A DNA stretch of 64,000 bases from Oceanidesulfovibrio indonesiensis (GTDB taxonomy: Bacteria > Desulfobacterota > Desulfovibrionia > Desulfovibrionales > Desulfovibrionaceae): positions 1 to 64,000 of the forward strand of contig NZ_QMIE01000016.1 in the NCBI RefSeq assembly GCF_007625075.1. The letters are read 5' to 3'. The notes beneath the pieces are model-generated. The model had not been told where the DNA came from. It made no database searches and saw only the letters and a list, made by a program, of their open reading frames with translations. Below, piece by piece: positions 34,698-43,907 of the stretch; within the stretch, counting starts at the first letter, position 1, and every line of letters begins with the position of its first letter. A program made the translations under genes and the position numbers.

Positions 34698-36498
34698 CTT
34701 CTTCCATCCGGCAGCGTTGTTCATACCGGCGGCTTTGCTGGCGCCGTTCATTCCACGCAGCATCGTGCGCTGGATCACCCTTGTCGTGCCCGTGGCGGCG
34801 CTGGCGGCGGTGTACTCCATGGACAACGGCGCCCATTGGGAGGTCAGCTATCTTGGGCTGGATCTGACGTTCGGACGCGTGGACCAGCTTTCGATCATCT
34901 TCGCGCACGTGTTCGCTATCCAGTCCTTCCTCGGCTTTCTCTTCGCCTTCCACCTTAAGAGCAGGCTGCAGCATATAGCGGCTCTGCTCTATGTGGGCGG
35001 CGCATTCGGAGCCGTCTTCGCCGGGGATTATCTGACCCTGTTCATCTTCTGGGAACTCATGAGCGTGGCGTCCACGTTCCTGGTGCTCTTCAACCGCCAG
35101 AACAAGCTCGCTGCCGGGGCTGCGTTCCGCTACTTCCTGTTCCACACACTGGGCGGACTCTTCCTGCTGGGCGGCTTGCTGCTACGGTCCCAGGCGCTGG
35201 GCACCTTCGCCTTCCTGCCTACAGACCCAGCCGGCCTGCAGCTCTACGACTACCTCATCATGCTCGGCTTCTGCGTGAACGCCGCCGTGGTGCCGCTGCA
35301 CGCCTGGCTTCCGGACACCTACCCGGAAGCCACGGTGACGGGCGCGGTGTTCATGTCCGCGTTCACCACCAAGACCGCAGTCTACGTTCTGGCGCGGGGC
35401 TTCGCCGGCGCCGAGGTGCTGGCGGTGATGGGCACGGTGATGGCTGTCTACGGTGTTTTCTACGCGACCATCGAGAACAATGCGCGGCGCATCCTCTCCT
35501 ACCACATCGTTTCACAGGTGGGGTACATGGTTGCCGGCGTGGGCATAGGCACGGCCATGACGGTGAACGGCGCCTGCGCGCACGCTTACGCGCACATCCT
35601 GTACAAAGGCCTGCTCTTCATGGGCGCGGGCTGCCTGCTGTACGCTGCCGGCACGGCCAAGCTCACGGAGCTTGGCGGCCTGGTGCGGCGTCTGCCCCTG
35701 GTGTTCATCTTCTATATGGTCGCGGCTCTCTCCATCTCGGGCATGCCGTTCTTCAACGGATTCGTGTCCAAGACCATGACCATAGCCGGAGCGGCCAACG
35801 CGCACCATACGTGGCTCGCGCTCGGCCTGGAGCTCGCAGCGGTGGGTACGTTCCTTTCGGTTGGCCTGAAGCTCCCGTACTTCGCATTCTACGCCAAGCC
35901 GGAGAATAAGATGCCGCTCAAGAAGATCCCCGCCAACATGTACATCGCCATGGCGCTGGGCTCTTTCTTGTGCATTCTCACAGGCCTGTGGCCGAGCCTG
36001 CTGTATCAACTGCTGCCATTCCAGCATGGCCTGGAGTCGTACAGCCCTTATGTGCTGATGACATCCTTCGACTACACGCCCTACACGCTGTGGCACATCC
36101 TGCAAGCGTTCATGATTCTGGGCTTCACGGGTCTCGGCTTCTACCTGATGCGCAAAGTGGTGGTGCCGCACGCGCAACGCAACCTGGATTTCGAGTACCT
36201 GTACCGGATCGTGGGGCGCGCGTTCATGATGGTTGTCACCAGGCCGGCCGCGGCCATCGACGCGGTATGGGGCGAGGTCTACCGGACCATTGGCCTTGCC
36301 TTCCTCCTGATAACGGCCAAGCTGACGTCGATTTTCGACCGCAAAGGAATCGACGGCGTTCTAGACGGAAGTGTCTATGGCGTGGGACGCGGCGGACATG
36401 CCCTGGCCCGCACGCAAACCGGCAAACTCCAAGGCTACCTCGCAGCGGCGCTGATCATCGGCCTTCTCGTCTTCGCTGCAGCGTGGTTCACGGGCTAA
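34687..36498 (+). CDS. Second antiporter-like subunit with C-terminal extension (NuoL/MrpD-like)
   Basis: The 603-residue protein has about 14 core helices with FIFWELMSVASTFLVLF (Glu), VPLHAWLPDTYPEATVTGAVFMSAFTTK (Lys) and HAYAHILYKGLLFMGAG. After about residue 480 an extension of 120 residues (RNLDFEYLYRIVGRAFMM...) ends in a membrane segment following QTGKLQGYLAAAL. That pattern resembles the lateral helix and last helix of true NuoL, so this is the best candidate for the distal NuoL. Annotations in relatives often call it Na+/H+ antiporter subunit D. The start overlaps the His-rich gene. Confidence 0.9.
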   Translation: MLNSFFHPAALFIPAALLAPFIPRSIVRWITLVVPVAALAAVYSMDNGAHWEVSYLGLDLTFGRVDQLSIIFAHVFAIQSFLGFLFAFHLKSRLQHIAALLYVGGAFGAVFAGDYLTLFIFWELMSVASTFLVLFNRQNKLAAGAAFRYFLFHTLGGLFLLGGLLLRSQALGTFAFLPTDPAGLQLYDYLIMLGFCVNAAVVPLHAWLPDTYPEATVTGAVFMSAFTTKTAVYVLARGFAGAEVLAVMGTVMAVYGVFYATIENNARRILSYHIVSQVGYMVAGVGIGTAMTVNGACAHAYAHILYKGLLFMGAGCLLYAAGTAKLTELGGLVRRLPLVFIFYMVAALSISGMPFFNGFVSKTMTIAGAANAHHTWLALGLELAAVGTFLSVGLKLPYFAFYAKPENKMPLKKIPANMYIAMALGSFLCILTGLWPSLLYQLLPFQHGLESYSPYVLMTSFDYTPYTLWHILQAFMILGFTGLGFYLMRKVVVPHAQRNLDFEYLYRIVGRAFMMVVTRPAAAIDAVWGEVYRTIGLAFLLITAKLTSIFDRKGIDGVLDGSVYGVGRGGHALARTQTGKLQGYLAAALIIGLLVFAAAWFTG

Positions 36499-36513
36499 CG
36501 GGAGCTTAAGGAT

Positions 36514-38118
36514 ATGCAGGAGACCGGATTTCCAGTTCTTTCCTTGCTCATCTTCTTCCCGCTCGCGGCGGCGGCTGTACTCATGCTGTCCAGAGCAGGC
36601 GGCTTTGCTGCGCGGATGTTCACCCTGTGCGCCGGATTCATCGAGATCGCCCTGGCGATTCCTCTGGTGACCAGGTTCGAGCTCGGCAATCCCGGCTGGC
36701 AGTTCGCGGAGCATGCTGAATGGGTGCCGCGTCTGGGGCTGTCGTACCACCTCGCGGTGGACGGCGTGAGCTACCTCATGGTCTTGCTTACGGTTCTCCT
36801 GCTCCCGCTGTGCGTGCTCTGCTCATGGACGTACATCACCAGGCGGATCAAAGAGTTCCATGTCAATCTCCTGTTCATGACGGCGGCGTGCGTGGGCGTG
36901 TTCACGGCGCTGGACTTCGTACTCTTCTACGTTTTCTGGGAAGCGATGCTGGTGCCCATGTACCTGCTCATCGCGATCTGGGGCGGCGACGAGAGGCGCT
37001 ACGCCTCGCTCAAGTTCTTCCTGTATACGCTGGCGGGCTCCACGCTCTTCCTCGCGGCCATCGTGGCATTCTATGCGCAGACCGGGACCTTCTCCATTCC
37101 CGAGTTGATGAACAGCGAGTTCTCCCGGACCTTCCAGTACTGGACCTTCGGCGCCATGGCCCTGGCATTCGCCATCAAGGTGCCCATGTTCCCATTCCAC
37201 ACCTGGCTTCCGGCGGCGCATGTGCAGGCGCCATCGGCAGGCTCTGTGGTGCTGGCGTCGGTGTTGCTGAAGATGGGAACCTACGGATTCCTGCGGTTCT
37301 GCCTGCCGATCACGCCGTTGGCGGCCGACTACTTCGCCCCGCTCATGATCGCCATCTCGATCGTCTCGATCATCTACGGTGGATTCGTGGCGCTCGGCCA
37401 GAAGGACATGAAGAAGCTGATCGCCTACAGTTCTGTTGCGCACATGGGCTTCGTCACTCTGGGTATTTTCATCTTCAACCAGCGGGGCCTCGAAGGCGCG
37501 CTGTTCGTGATGCTCAACCACGGCATCGTCACCGGCGCGCTCTTTATGATGGTCGGCGCTATCTACGAACGCAGTCACAGCCGCGAGATTTCCGAGAACC
37601 TGGGTCTGGGCAAGTATCTGCCGGCGTTCATGGGGTTCTTCGGACTGTTCGCCGTGGCCTCGTTCGGCTTCCCGGGACTGAACAGCTTCGTGGGTGAGGC
37701 GCTGGTGCTCATCGGCGCGTTCCAGGACAACCTGCTTATCGGGTTGCTCGCCATACCAGGCGCCATGCTCGCCGCCGCTTACATGCTGCGGCTGGGGCTC
37801 AAGATGGCCTGGGGCCAGCCTGCATCGCCCAAGAACAGGGGCTGGGCCGACCTCAACCTGCGCGAGTGGGTGTACCTTGCGCCGCTGGCCATCCTCACCG
37901 TGTACCTTGGACTTGCTCCGGGCATCGTCATGAAGGTCGTGAGCCCGTCGGTAGGCAAGGTTCTGGCGGACTACAACGCCAAGCTCGAACGCGCGGGAGT
38001 GCTGGCAGAGGACGAGGCGACGCCCCGGGATATGGCAGCGACGCAGTTGAGCGCGGCCGGTCTCTCGCTCGAAGAAACATCCAACGACCTGGACGCCGCC
38101 CTCGCGGCGCACAGGTAG
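36514..38118 (+). CDS. nuoM: NADH-quinone oxidoreductase-like subunit M
   Basis: The 534-residue antiporter-like subunit has diagnostic NuoM segments YHLAVDGVSYLMVLLT, FWEAMLVPMYLLIAIWG, MFPFHTWLPAAHVQAPSAGSVVLA and KKLIAYSSVAHMGFV. The catalytic Glu and Lys are in place. The C-terminal 50 residues are an unusual hydrophilic Ala/Glu-rich tail (EDEATPRDMAATQLSAAGLS). AAGGA precedes the ATG. It is followed 19 bases later by nuoN. Confidence 0.96.
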   Translation: MQETGFPVLSLLIFFPLAAAAVLMLSRAGGFAARMFTLCAGFIEIALAIPLVTRFELGNPGWQFAEHAEWVPRLGLSYHLAVDGVSYLMVLLTVLLLPLCVLCSWTYITRRIKEFHVNLLFMTAACVGVFTALDFVLFYVFWEAMLVPMYLLIAIWGGDERRYASLKFFLYTLAGSTLFLAAIVAFYAQTGTFSIPELMNSEFSRTFQYWTFGAMALAFAIKVPMFPFHTWLPAAHVQAPSAGSVVLASVLLKMGTYGFLRFCLPITPLAADYFAPLMIAISIVSIIYGGFVALGQKDMKKLIAYSSVAHMGFVTLGIFIFNQRGLEGALFVMLNHGIVTGALFMMVGAIYERSHSREISENLGLGKYLPAFMGFFGLFAVASFGFPGLNSFVGEALVLIGAFQDNLLIGLLAIPGAMLAAAYMLRLGLKMAWGQPASPKNRGWADLNLREWVYLAPLAILTVYLGLAPGIVMKVVSPSVGKVLADYNAKLERAGVLAEDEATPRDMAATQLSAAGLSLEETSNDLDAALAAHR

Positions 38119-38137
38119 CCACACGCGGAGAACGACT

Positions 38138-39568
38138 GTGAATCCCGAATATCGGTTCGATCTCTGTTGGCCGGAGCTGTATCAGCTCGCCATCATCGCG
38201 TTGCTCTTCATACAGACTTTGGCCAAAGGGGAGCGCCCCAGGAACGTTGACTGGGTGCCTTATGCAGCGGCCGGCGGCATCTTCATCGCCGTGGTTTCGC
38301 TGGGCTTCTCAGGTACTTTCTTCTACGGCGCCTACGCTGTCGACAAACTCTCGCAGTTCTTTAAGCTCGCCGTGGCCGTAGGTTTCGCCATCGCGAGCCT
38401 CAACGCCGCCAAGCCGCCGGATATCGAAGGCAGCAAGCGTTCGGACTACATGCTCTTCCTCGCCTTCTCGGCGTGGGGGCTCATGCTGCTTTCCTCGGCC
38501 GTGGAACTCATCACCATCTACGTGGCGCTCGAAGTAGCGTCCTACAGCCTCTATGCGCTGATTCCCCTGCGCGCGCAGGACCGACGCGCGGCGGAAGGCG
38601 GCATCAAGTACATCATGTTCGGCGCTGTGGCCACGGCCGTGGCGCTGTTCGGCTACGCGTACGTCCTGGCAGGGGCGAACACCAGCTACATTGTCGATCT
38701 CCAGGGCCTCGAGCTGACCTACCAGGCCCAGCCCTGGGTCGTTGTCGGTCTTTCTCTCTTCCTGGTCGGCTTTCTGTTCAAGCTCGCTCTCTTCCCGTTC
38801 CACTTCTGGTGTCCGGATGTGTACGAAGGCACGGCCAACGAGACGGCCGCCTTTGTGGCCACACTGCCCAAGCTCGGCGCCGCTGTGGTGCTGGTGCGCT
38901 TTGCTGCGCTGCTGACTCCGGGTTGGCCTATTACCACGGTTCTGGCCGTGTTCGGCGCGATCTCCATGACCTTCGGCAACCTCGCCGCCCTGGCGCAACG
39001 GGACCTGAAACGACTGCTCGGATACTCGTCAATCGCGCACGCCGGGTACATCATGATGGGGCTGGTCTCGGGCACGGCGGAAGGCCTGGCCGCTGCGAGT
39101 TTCTATGCTCTGGTCTACGTGCTTATGAACCTCACCTGCTTCTGGGTGATCTGCCGCATTTCGCACACAGGCAAGAACATCACCCTGGACGACCTGGACG
39201 GCCTCGCGCAACGAGAGCCGGCGCTTGCCGTGGTGCTTGCCGTGGCCGCCTTCGCCCTGGTTGGCCTGCCGCCTACAGCGGGTTTCATGGGCAAGCTGTT
39301 CCTGCTTCAATCCCTGTGGGACAACGGCTACAACTGGCTGGTCATCGTGGCGGTGCTCAATACCGCCATTGCGATCTACTACTACCTGAGTATGGTTCGT
39401 CACGCCTACACGCACGAAAAGGAAGTGCATCCAAGCACCCGCAGCGCCACATCCGTTTCGGCGCAGGTCTGGGGCACGGTGTTCGCCATCGTGCTGCTCG
39501 TGCTCGGCGCCATGCCGGCTCCGGTGTTCGACCTTGCCATGGCCGCCGGGGTCGCGCTCATTCCGTAG
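38138..39568 (+). CDS. nuoN: NADH-quinone oxidoreductase-like subunit N
   Basis: The 476-residue antiporter-like subunit starts at GTG with GGAG upstream. Motifs are TIYVALEVASYSLYALIPL, FLFKLALFPFHFWCPDVYEG and KRLLGYSSIAHAGYIMMGL. It is the proximal antiporter-like unit in complex I, next to NuoK. It is the last gene of the operon; a strong terminator lies 27 bases after its stop. Confidence 0.96.
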   Translation: MNPEYRFDLCWPELYQLAIIALLFIQTLAKGERPRNVDWVPYAAAGGIFIAVVSLGFSGTFFYGAYAVDKLSQFFKLAVAVGFAIASLNAAKPPDIEGSKRSDYMLFLAFSAWGLMLLSSAVELITIYVALEVASYSLYALIPLRAQDRRAAEGGIKYIMFGAVATAVALFGYAYVLAGANTSYIVDLQGLELTYQAQPWVVVGLSLFLVGFLFKLALFPFHFWCPDVYEGTANETAAFVATLPKLGAAVVLVRFAALLTPGWPITTVLAVFGAISMTFGNLAALAQRDLKRLLGYSSIAHAGYIMMGLVSGTAEGLAAASFYALVYVLMNLTCFWVICRISHTGKNITLDDLDGLAQREPALAVVLAVAAFALVGLPPTAGFMGKLFLLQSLWDNGYNWLVIVAVLNTAIAIYYYLSMVRHAYTHEKEVHPSTRSATSVSAQVWGTVFAIVLLVLGAMPAPVFDLAMAAGVALIP

Positions 39569-39593
39569 TCTCTCGAATCTTCATGCATAATGT

Positions 39594-39634
39594 TGGCCGG
39601 GCCGTATCCTCCTTTGGATGCGGCCCGGTTCTTT
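39594..39634 (+). terminator. Intrinsic terminator of the nuo operon
   Basis: The GC-rich stem CCGGGCCGTATCC / GGATGCGGCCCGG (about 39596-39608 and 39615-39627, one mismatch pair) is followed by TTCTTTT. The stem is strong and the position right after nuoN is as expected. Confidence 0.9.
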
Positions 39635-39698
39635 TGATTGCCTTTGCGGATTCTGGCTAGCAGGAGTATTCTGTGCGCAGAAATCCTGGAGACAGCCG

Positions 39699-40313
39699 AT
39701 GCACGATATCAGTCTTGGGCACACCATAGAGGACTACCTGACGGGCGAGGCAGTGGAGGCGACCACGTACGAGGATCTGCGCCAGGCTCTGGCCAGACTG
39801 CTGGTGGAAGAGCGGGGGTGGCCGGCGGAGCGTCTTATTCCACGCCATCCCATACGCGCGGAAGTAGACGGCAGAGAGTACACCAGACTCGTGGATATCG
39901 CCGGCTTTGATGCGGATGGCAGGCCGCTTCTCCTGGTGCTCTTCGCGCCTGGAGAGGTGACGACCTACGAGAGGGAAAGCCTGGCCGCAGCGAGGCTTGT
40001 GGAAAACGGGCCGGCTCCGCTGGTGGCGGTGACGGATTCGAAAGACGCCGTGCTGCTTGCCGTAAAGAGCGGCGAGAGGCTGGAGCAGGGCATGCAGGCG
40101 CTGCCCTCGCCAGGAAGGGCGCTTGCGCTTTCGGAACAATACCCGATACACCCGCTCGACCGGGAACGGCGTTGCAGGGAGTCCAGAATTTTATACGCGT
40201 ACAGCGAGTCGTTGTATGATTGCTGCGGCGGTGCGGCGTGCGCTGCCGAAGGACGGGGGGCGCGTTTTACCGAAAAGAGACCTGAGGAAAATTCCGACGG
40301 GGGCGAGGGCTGA
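39699..40313 (+). CDS. Orphan HsdR N-terminal domain-like protein (HSDR_N_2 type)
   Basis: The product is 204 residues from the ATG at 39699 (TGGAG upstream). Residues about 20-140 resemble the type I restriction enzyme R-subunit N-terminal nuclease fold (EDLRQALARLLVEERGWPAERLIPRHPIRAEVDGREYTRLVDIAGFDADGRPLLLV in pieces such as LVDIAGFDADGRPLLLV, then LAAARLVENGPAPLVAVTD). No helicase part and no hsdM/hsdS are nearby, so it is not a working restriction system by itself. The C-terminal 40 residues (YDCCGGAACAAEGRG) are odd and may reflect a frameshifted or recently lost stop. Confidence 0.72.
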   Translation: MHDISLGHTIEDYLTGEAVEATTYEDLRQALARLLVEERGWPAERLIPRHPIRAEVDGREYTRLVDIAGFDADGRPLLLVLFAPGEVTTYERESLAAARLVENGPAPLVAVTDSKDAVLLAVKSGERLEQGMQALPSPGRALALSEQYPIHPLDRERRCRESRILYAYSESLYDCCGGAACAAEGRGARFTEKRPEENSDGGEG

Positions 40314-40317
40314 CGGA

Positions 40318-40578
40318 CTACTTGAGGCCGAGCAAGGCCTTTGCCACTCCGAGGTCGTACAGGGCCAGCGGGTCGCGATCGGGCTTGTCGTAGAGCTTGG
40401 CGGCCTCGATCACCACGTCGCGGTTCAGCCACGGGTGACGCTCCCATATTTCCGGATTATCGGAGGAGAACAGACGAAACTCGATTTCGCCGGGGGAGTC
40501 CGGACACTCGCGCACATACATGCGCACCTTCTTGTCAGCGGGATTGGGGTAGTAATAATGGCCTTTATCGTCGTGCAT
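40318..40578 (-). CDS. Small conserved-looking hypothetical protein
   Basis: From the ATG at 40578 (GAGGTG upstream) the product is 86 residues (MHDDKGHYYYPNPADKKVRMYVRE...). An upstream in-frame start at 40626 lacks a ribosome-binding site. It is soluble, rich in Tyr, Pro and charged residues, with no Cys. I do not recognise it. It ends 4 bases from the stop of the convergent HsdR-N-like gene. Confidence 0.65.
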   Translation of the reverse strand: MHDDKGHYYYPNPADKKVRMYVRECPDSPGEIEFRLFSSDNPEIWERHPWLNRDVVIEAAKLYDKPDRDPLALYDLGVAKALLGLK

Positions 40579-40626
40579 AGATTCACCTCGGACAAGGGAC
40601 ATGACTGAAGCAGACGCAGGAGTCAA

Positions 40627-41018
40627 GACTGTTGCGGCAGGCGGTGCTTCGAAATTTCCCGCCGCAAAATGCTGTTAACTTTTGATCTTTCAGGGGTTCC
40701 TTGTCCGAGTTGGGGGTGTGGGGGCACTCCGCTAGAAGTTTGTGAGCCTGTATTCGGATGAAAATGGCTGTCGACGGTCATTGAGGGGTTGTGAAGAAAG
40801 GCGCGTAAGGGCCGTTTTCGGTTGACAAAGACCCTGAATACTTCTAGCGTGTGCATCTGCCATAGGCCGATAAACTAAGAGTTCAAGCGCCCTCACGGGT
40901 ATGCCCCGGGCATTCCGTCAGAGCGCAGACCCCGCTCTCGAGGCCTAACCGTGCGTCTCCCCGGAGCGGGAGCGTGTGATGATGCTGTTCAACCAACCAA
41001 GCATGTGGAGGTAAGGCA
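40627..41018. other. dsr upstream region with leader
   Basis: This 392-base region has no gene I can support. It carries the candidate dsr promoter (40822-40850) and then a leader of about 160 bases containing a possible stem CCCGCTC/GAGCGGG (about 40931 and 40964). The ribosome-binding site GGAGG lies about 8 bases before the dsrA ATG. Confidence 0.5.
40822..40850 (+). promoter_or_regulatory. Candidate dsrABD promoter
   Basis: A perfect TTGACA (40822-40827), a 17-base spacer and TAGCGT (40845-40850) make a sigma70-like promoter directed at dsrA. Transcription would start near 40857, giving a 5' leader of about 160 bases. Confidence 0.5.
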
Positions 41019-42332
41019 ATGGCGAAACATCCAACTCCAATGTTGGACCAGCTCGAAAGTGGGCCCTGGCCCAGCTTCGTGTCCGACATCAAACAGGAGG
41101 CTGAAGCCCGCGCCAAGAATGAGAAGGGCCTGGACTACCAGATTCCTGTGGATTGTCCTGAGGACCTGCTCGGCGTTCTGGAGCTCACCTATCACGACCA
41201 GGAAACCCACTGGAAGCACGGCGGCATCGTCGGCGTGTTCGGTTACGGCGGCGGCGTTATCGGCCGTTACTGCGACCAGCCCGAGCAGTTCCCCGGCGTG
41301 GCGCACTTCCACACCGTGCGCGTCAACCAGCCCTCGGGCAAGTACTACACCAGCGAATACCTCCGCCAGATCTGCGATCTGTGGGACCTTCGCGGCTCCG
41401 GTCTGACCAACATGCACGGCTCCACCGGTGACATCGTGCTGCTCGGTACGACCACCCCGCAGCTCGAAGAAATCTTCTATGAGCTGACCCACAAGCTGAA
41501 CACCGACCTCGGTGGCTCCGGCTCCAACCTGCGTACCCCGGCCGCGTGCCTCGGCAAGTCCCGCTGCGAGTATGCCTGCTACGACTCCCAGCTGCTCTGC
41601 CACACGATGACCAACGAGTATCAGGACGAGTTGCACCGTCCGGCATTCCCCTACAAGTTCAAATTCAAGTTCGACGCCTGCCCGAACGGCTGCGTTGCCT
41701 CCATCGCCCGCTCCGACTTCTCGGTCATCGGCATGTGGAAGGACGACATCAAGATCGACCAGGAAAAGGTCAAGGCGTACGTGGGCGGCGAGTTCGCTCC
41801 CAACGCCGGCGCCCATGCCGGTCGCGACTGGGGCAAGTTCGACATTGAGGCCGAGGTCGTTGCGCTCTGCCCGACCAAGTGCATGACCTGGGACGGCCAG
41901 ACCCTGAAGATCGACAACGCCGAGTGCGTTCGCTGCATGCACTGCATCAACGTCATGCCTCGCGCCCTCAAGATCGGTGACGAGACCGGCGCCTCCATCT
42001 GCTGCGGCGCCAAAGCTCCGATCCTCGATGGCGCTCAGATGGGCTCGCTGCTCGTGCCCTTCATCCCGGCCGAAGAACCCTTCGACGAGATCAAGGAAGT
42101 GGTCGAGAACATCTGGGATTGGTGGATGGAAGAGGGCAAGAACCGCGAGCGTCTCGGCGAGACCATGAAGCGCATGGGCTTCCAGAAACTGCTCGAGGTT
42201 ACCGGCATTGAGGCTATGCCGCAGCACGTGTCCGAACCGCGGAACAACCCCTACATCTTCTTCAAGGAAGAAGAGGTTCCCGGCGGCTGGACTCGCGACA
42301 TCGCAGATTACCGCTCTCGTCACCAGAGATAA
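41019..42332 (+). CDS. dsrA: Dissimilatory sulfite reductase alpha subunit
   Basis: The 437-residue subunit reduces sulfite in the last steps of sulfate respiration, as part of a DsrA2B2 complex bound to siroheme and [4Fe-4S] clusters. Siroheme-cluster cysteine motifs are CLGKSRCEYAC and later CPNGC; an inserted ferredoxin domain has CPTKC and CVRCMHCINVMP. The YTSEYLRQICDLWDLRGSGLTNMHGSTGD stretch is typical DsrA. Codon use is strongly biased to C-ending codons, as expected for a very highly expressed gene. GGAGG precedes the ATG. Confidence 0.98.
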   Translation: MAKHPTPMLDQLESGPWPSFVSDIKQEAEARAKNEKGLDYQIPVDCPEDLLGVLELTYHDQETHWKHGGIVGVFGYGGGVIGRYCDQPEQFPGVAHFHTVRVNQPSGKYYTSEYLRQICDLWDLRGSGLTNMHGSTGDIVLLGTTTPQLEEIFYELTHKLNTDLGGSGSNLRTPAACLGKSRCEYACYDSQLLCHTMTNEYQDELHRPAFPYKFKFKFDACPNGCVASIARSDFSVIGMWKDDIKIDQEKVKAYVGGEFAPNAGAHAGRDWGKFDIEAEVVALCPTKCMTWDGQTLKIDNAECVRCMHCINVMPRALKIGDETGASICCGAKAPILDGAQMGSLLVPFIPAEEPFDEIKEVVENIWDWWMEEGKNRERLGETMKRMGFQKLLEVTGIEAMPQHVSEPRNNPYIFFKEEEVPGGWTRDIADYRSRHQR

Positions 42333-42350
42333 CCCTAGGAGGAACGAGAA

Positions 42351-43511
42351 ATGGCTTTCATTTCTTCCGGATACAATCCGGACAAGCCGATGGAAGATCG
42401 GATTACCGACATCGGCCCCCGGAAATACGACGAATTCCTGCCCCCCGTCATCAAGAAGAACTTTGGCGAGTGGGACTACCATGAGATTCTCGAGCCCGGC
42501 GTGCTGGTCCACGTGGCCAAGAGCGGCGACAAGGTCTTCACCGTCCGTGTTGGCGCCGCCCGCCTGATGTCCACCACCATGATCCGTGAAATGCTCGAGA
42601 TCGCCGACAAGCATTGCGACGGTCACCTGCGCTTCACCACGCGTAACAACGTGGAATTCATGGTGGACGACGAGTCCAAACTCGCGGGCCTCAAGGAAGA
42701 CCTCCTGTCCCGCAAGTTCGCCGGCGGTTCCTACAAGTTCCCCATCGGCGGCACCGGCGCCAGCATCACCAACATCGTGCACACCCAGGGCTGGGTCCAT
42801 TGCCACACCCCGGCTACCGATGCCTCCGGTCCGGTCAAAGCTATCATGGACGAGTGCTTCGAGCATTTCTCCAAGATGGATCTGCCGGCTCCGCTGCGCA
42901 TCTCCCTGGCCTGCTGCCTGAACATGTGCGGCGCCGTGCATGCTTCCGACATCGGCTTGGTGGGCATCCACCGCAAGCCGCCCATCATCGACCACGCGGT
43001 CCTGGACAACGTCTGCGAGATTCCGCTCGCCGTCGCGTCCTGCCCCCTGGGCGCCATCAAGCCCACCAAGACCGAGGTCAAGGGCGAGAAGGTCAACACC
43101 GTGGCCGTCAACGAAGATCGCTGCATGTACTGCGGCAACTGCTACACCATGTGTCCTGCGCTTCCGCTCGCCGACAAGGAAGGCGACGGCATCGCGATCA
43201 TGGTGGGTGGCAAGATCTCCAACCGCATCTCCGAACCGAAGTTCTCGAAGGTTGTGGTTGCGTACGTGCCCAACGAGACCCCCCGTTGGCCCACCCTCAC
43301 CAAGATGGTGAAGAACATCGTCGAAGTGTACTCCAAGAACGCCCGCAAGTACGAGCGCCTGGGCGACTGGGCCGAGCGTATCGGCTGGGAGAAGTTCTTC
43401 GAAGTCACCGGCATTCCCTTCACCCAGCACTGCATCGACGACTTCCGCGATCCGGCGTACTACACCTGGAGGCAGTCCACGCAGTTCAAGTTCACCAGCC
43501 ACGTCAAGTAG
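42351..43511 (+). CDS. dsrB: Dissimilatory sulfite reductase beta subunit
   Basis: The 386-residue partner of DsrA has siroheme/[4Fe-4S] motifs in [15 protein letters not shown] and a ferredoxin-type group [30 protein letters not shown] and [21 protein letters not shown] are typical DsrB sequences. AGGAGG lies about 8 bases upstream of the ATG. It starts 18 bases after dsrA. DsrB carries the functional siroheme, and a channel to the surface lets DsrC receive the sulfur (family knowledge). dsrC is not in this window. Confidence 0.98.
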   Translation: MAFISSGYNPDKPMEDRITDIGPRKYDEFLPPVIKKNFGEWDYHEILEPGVLVHVAKSGDKVFTVRVGAARLMSTTMIREMLEIADKHCDGHLRFTTRNNVEFMVDDESKLAGLKEDLLSRKFAGGSYKFPIGGTGASITNIVHTQGWVHCHTPATDASGPVKAIMDECFEHFSKMDLPAPLRISLACCLNMCGAVHASDIGLVGIHRKPPIIDHAVLDNVCEIPLAVASCPLGAIKPTKTEVKGEKVNTVAVNEDRCMYCGNCYTMCPALPLADKEGDGIAIMVGGKISNRISEPKFSKVVVAYVPNETPRWPTLTKMVKNIVEVYSKNARKYERLGDWAERIGWEKFFEVTGIPFTQHCIDDFRDPAYYTWRQSTQFKFTSHVK

Positions 43512-43531
43512 CTGGCGATCTGAGCATTATA

Positions 43532-43561
43532 CCCGGGCGCGGCTGCATGGCCGCGCCCGGT
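43532..43561 (+). promoter_or_regulatory. Strong hairpin between dsrB and dsrD
   Basis: A perfect 11-pair stem CCGGGCGCGGC/GCCGCGCCCGG (43533-43543, 43550-43560) with a TGCATG loop lies in the 78-base dsrB-dsrD gap. No T-run follows, so it looks more like an mRNA 3'-end stabiliser or partial attenuator that makes dsrAB mRNA more abundant than dsrD than a full terminator. Confidence 0.7.
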
Positions 43562-43589
43562 CAACCTTTCAGCCAGAAGGGGTTACGAC

Positions 43590-43811
43590 ATGGATGAAGA
43601 TAAACAGAAAATTATCGAGTTCCTCGAAAGCAAAAAGGGCAAAACCAAGTTCTATTTCAACGACTTCGCCAAGGCGCTGCCGGATAAAAAGCCTCGCGAA
43701 CTCAAGAAGGTGCTGACTGCTCTCGTGAACGACGGCAAGCTCGTGTTCTGGTCTTCCGGCTCCACGACCATGTATGGTCTCGCGGGCGCCGGCAAGCAGG
43801 AAGAAGGCTAG
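43590..43811 (+). CDS. dsrD: DsrD, small winged-helix protein of the dsr operon
   Basis: The 73-residue protein begins MDEDKQKIIEFLESKKGKTKFYFND, close to the DsrD family (about 78 residues), with the winged-helix segment KPRELKKVLTALVNDGKLVFWSSGSTTMYGL. DsrD is found in reductive sulfate reducers and has been reported to activate DsrAB allosterically. It supports a reducing rather than sulfur-oxidising physiology. AAGGGG precedes its ATG. Confidence 0.95.
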   Translation: MDEDKQKIIEFLESKKGKTKFYFNDFAKALPDKKPRELKKVLTALVNDGKLVFWSSGSTTMYGLAGAGKQEEG

Positions 43812-43907
43812 CCGAGACCACGGTCTTCACGAAGAATGAGTGGTGGCCGGCGGATGTTTCCATTCGTCTATTCGTCTCGGTCCAGCTGAGTCGCCACGGA
43901 AGACCGT

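Noticed and set aside
40989-43502. 837-codon open frame antisense to dsrA/dsrB
   Set aside because: An effect of strong C-ending codon bias in dsrAB; no function and no start signal.
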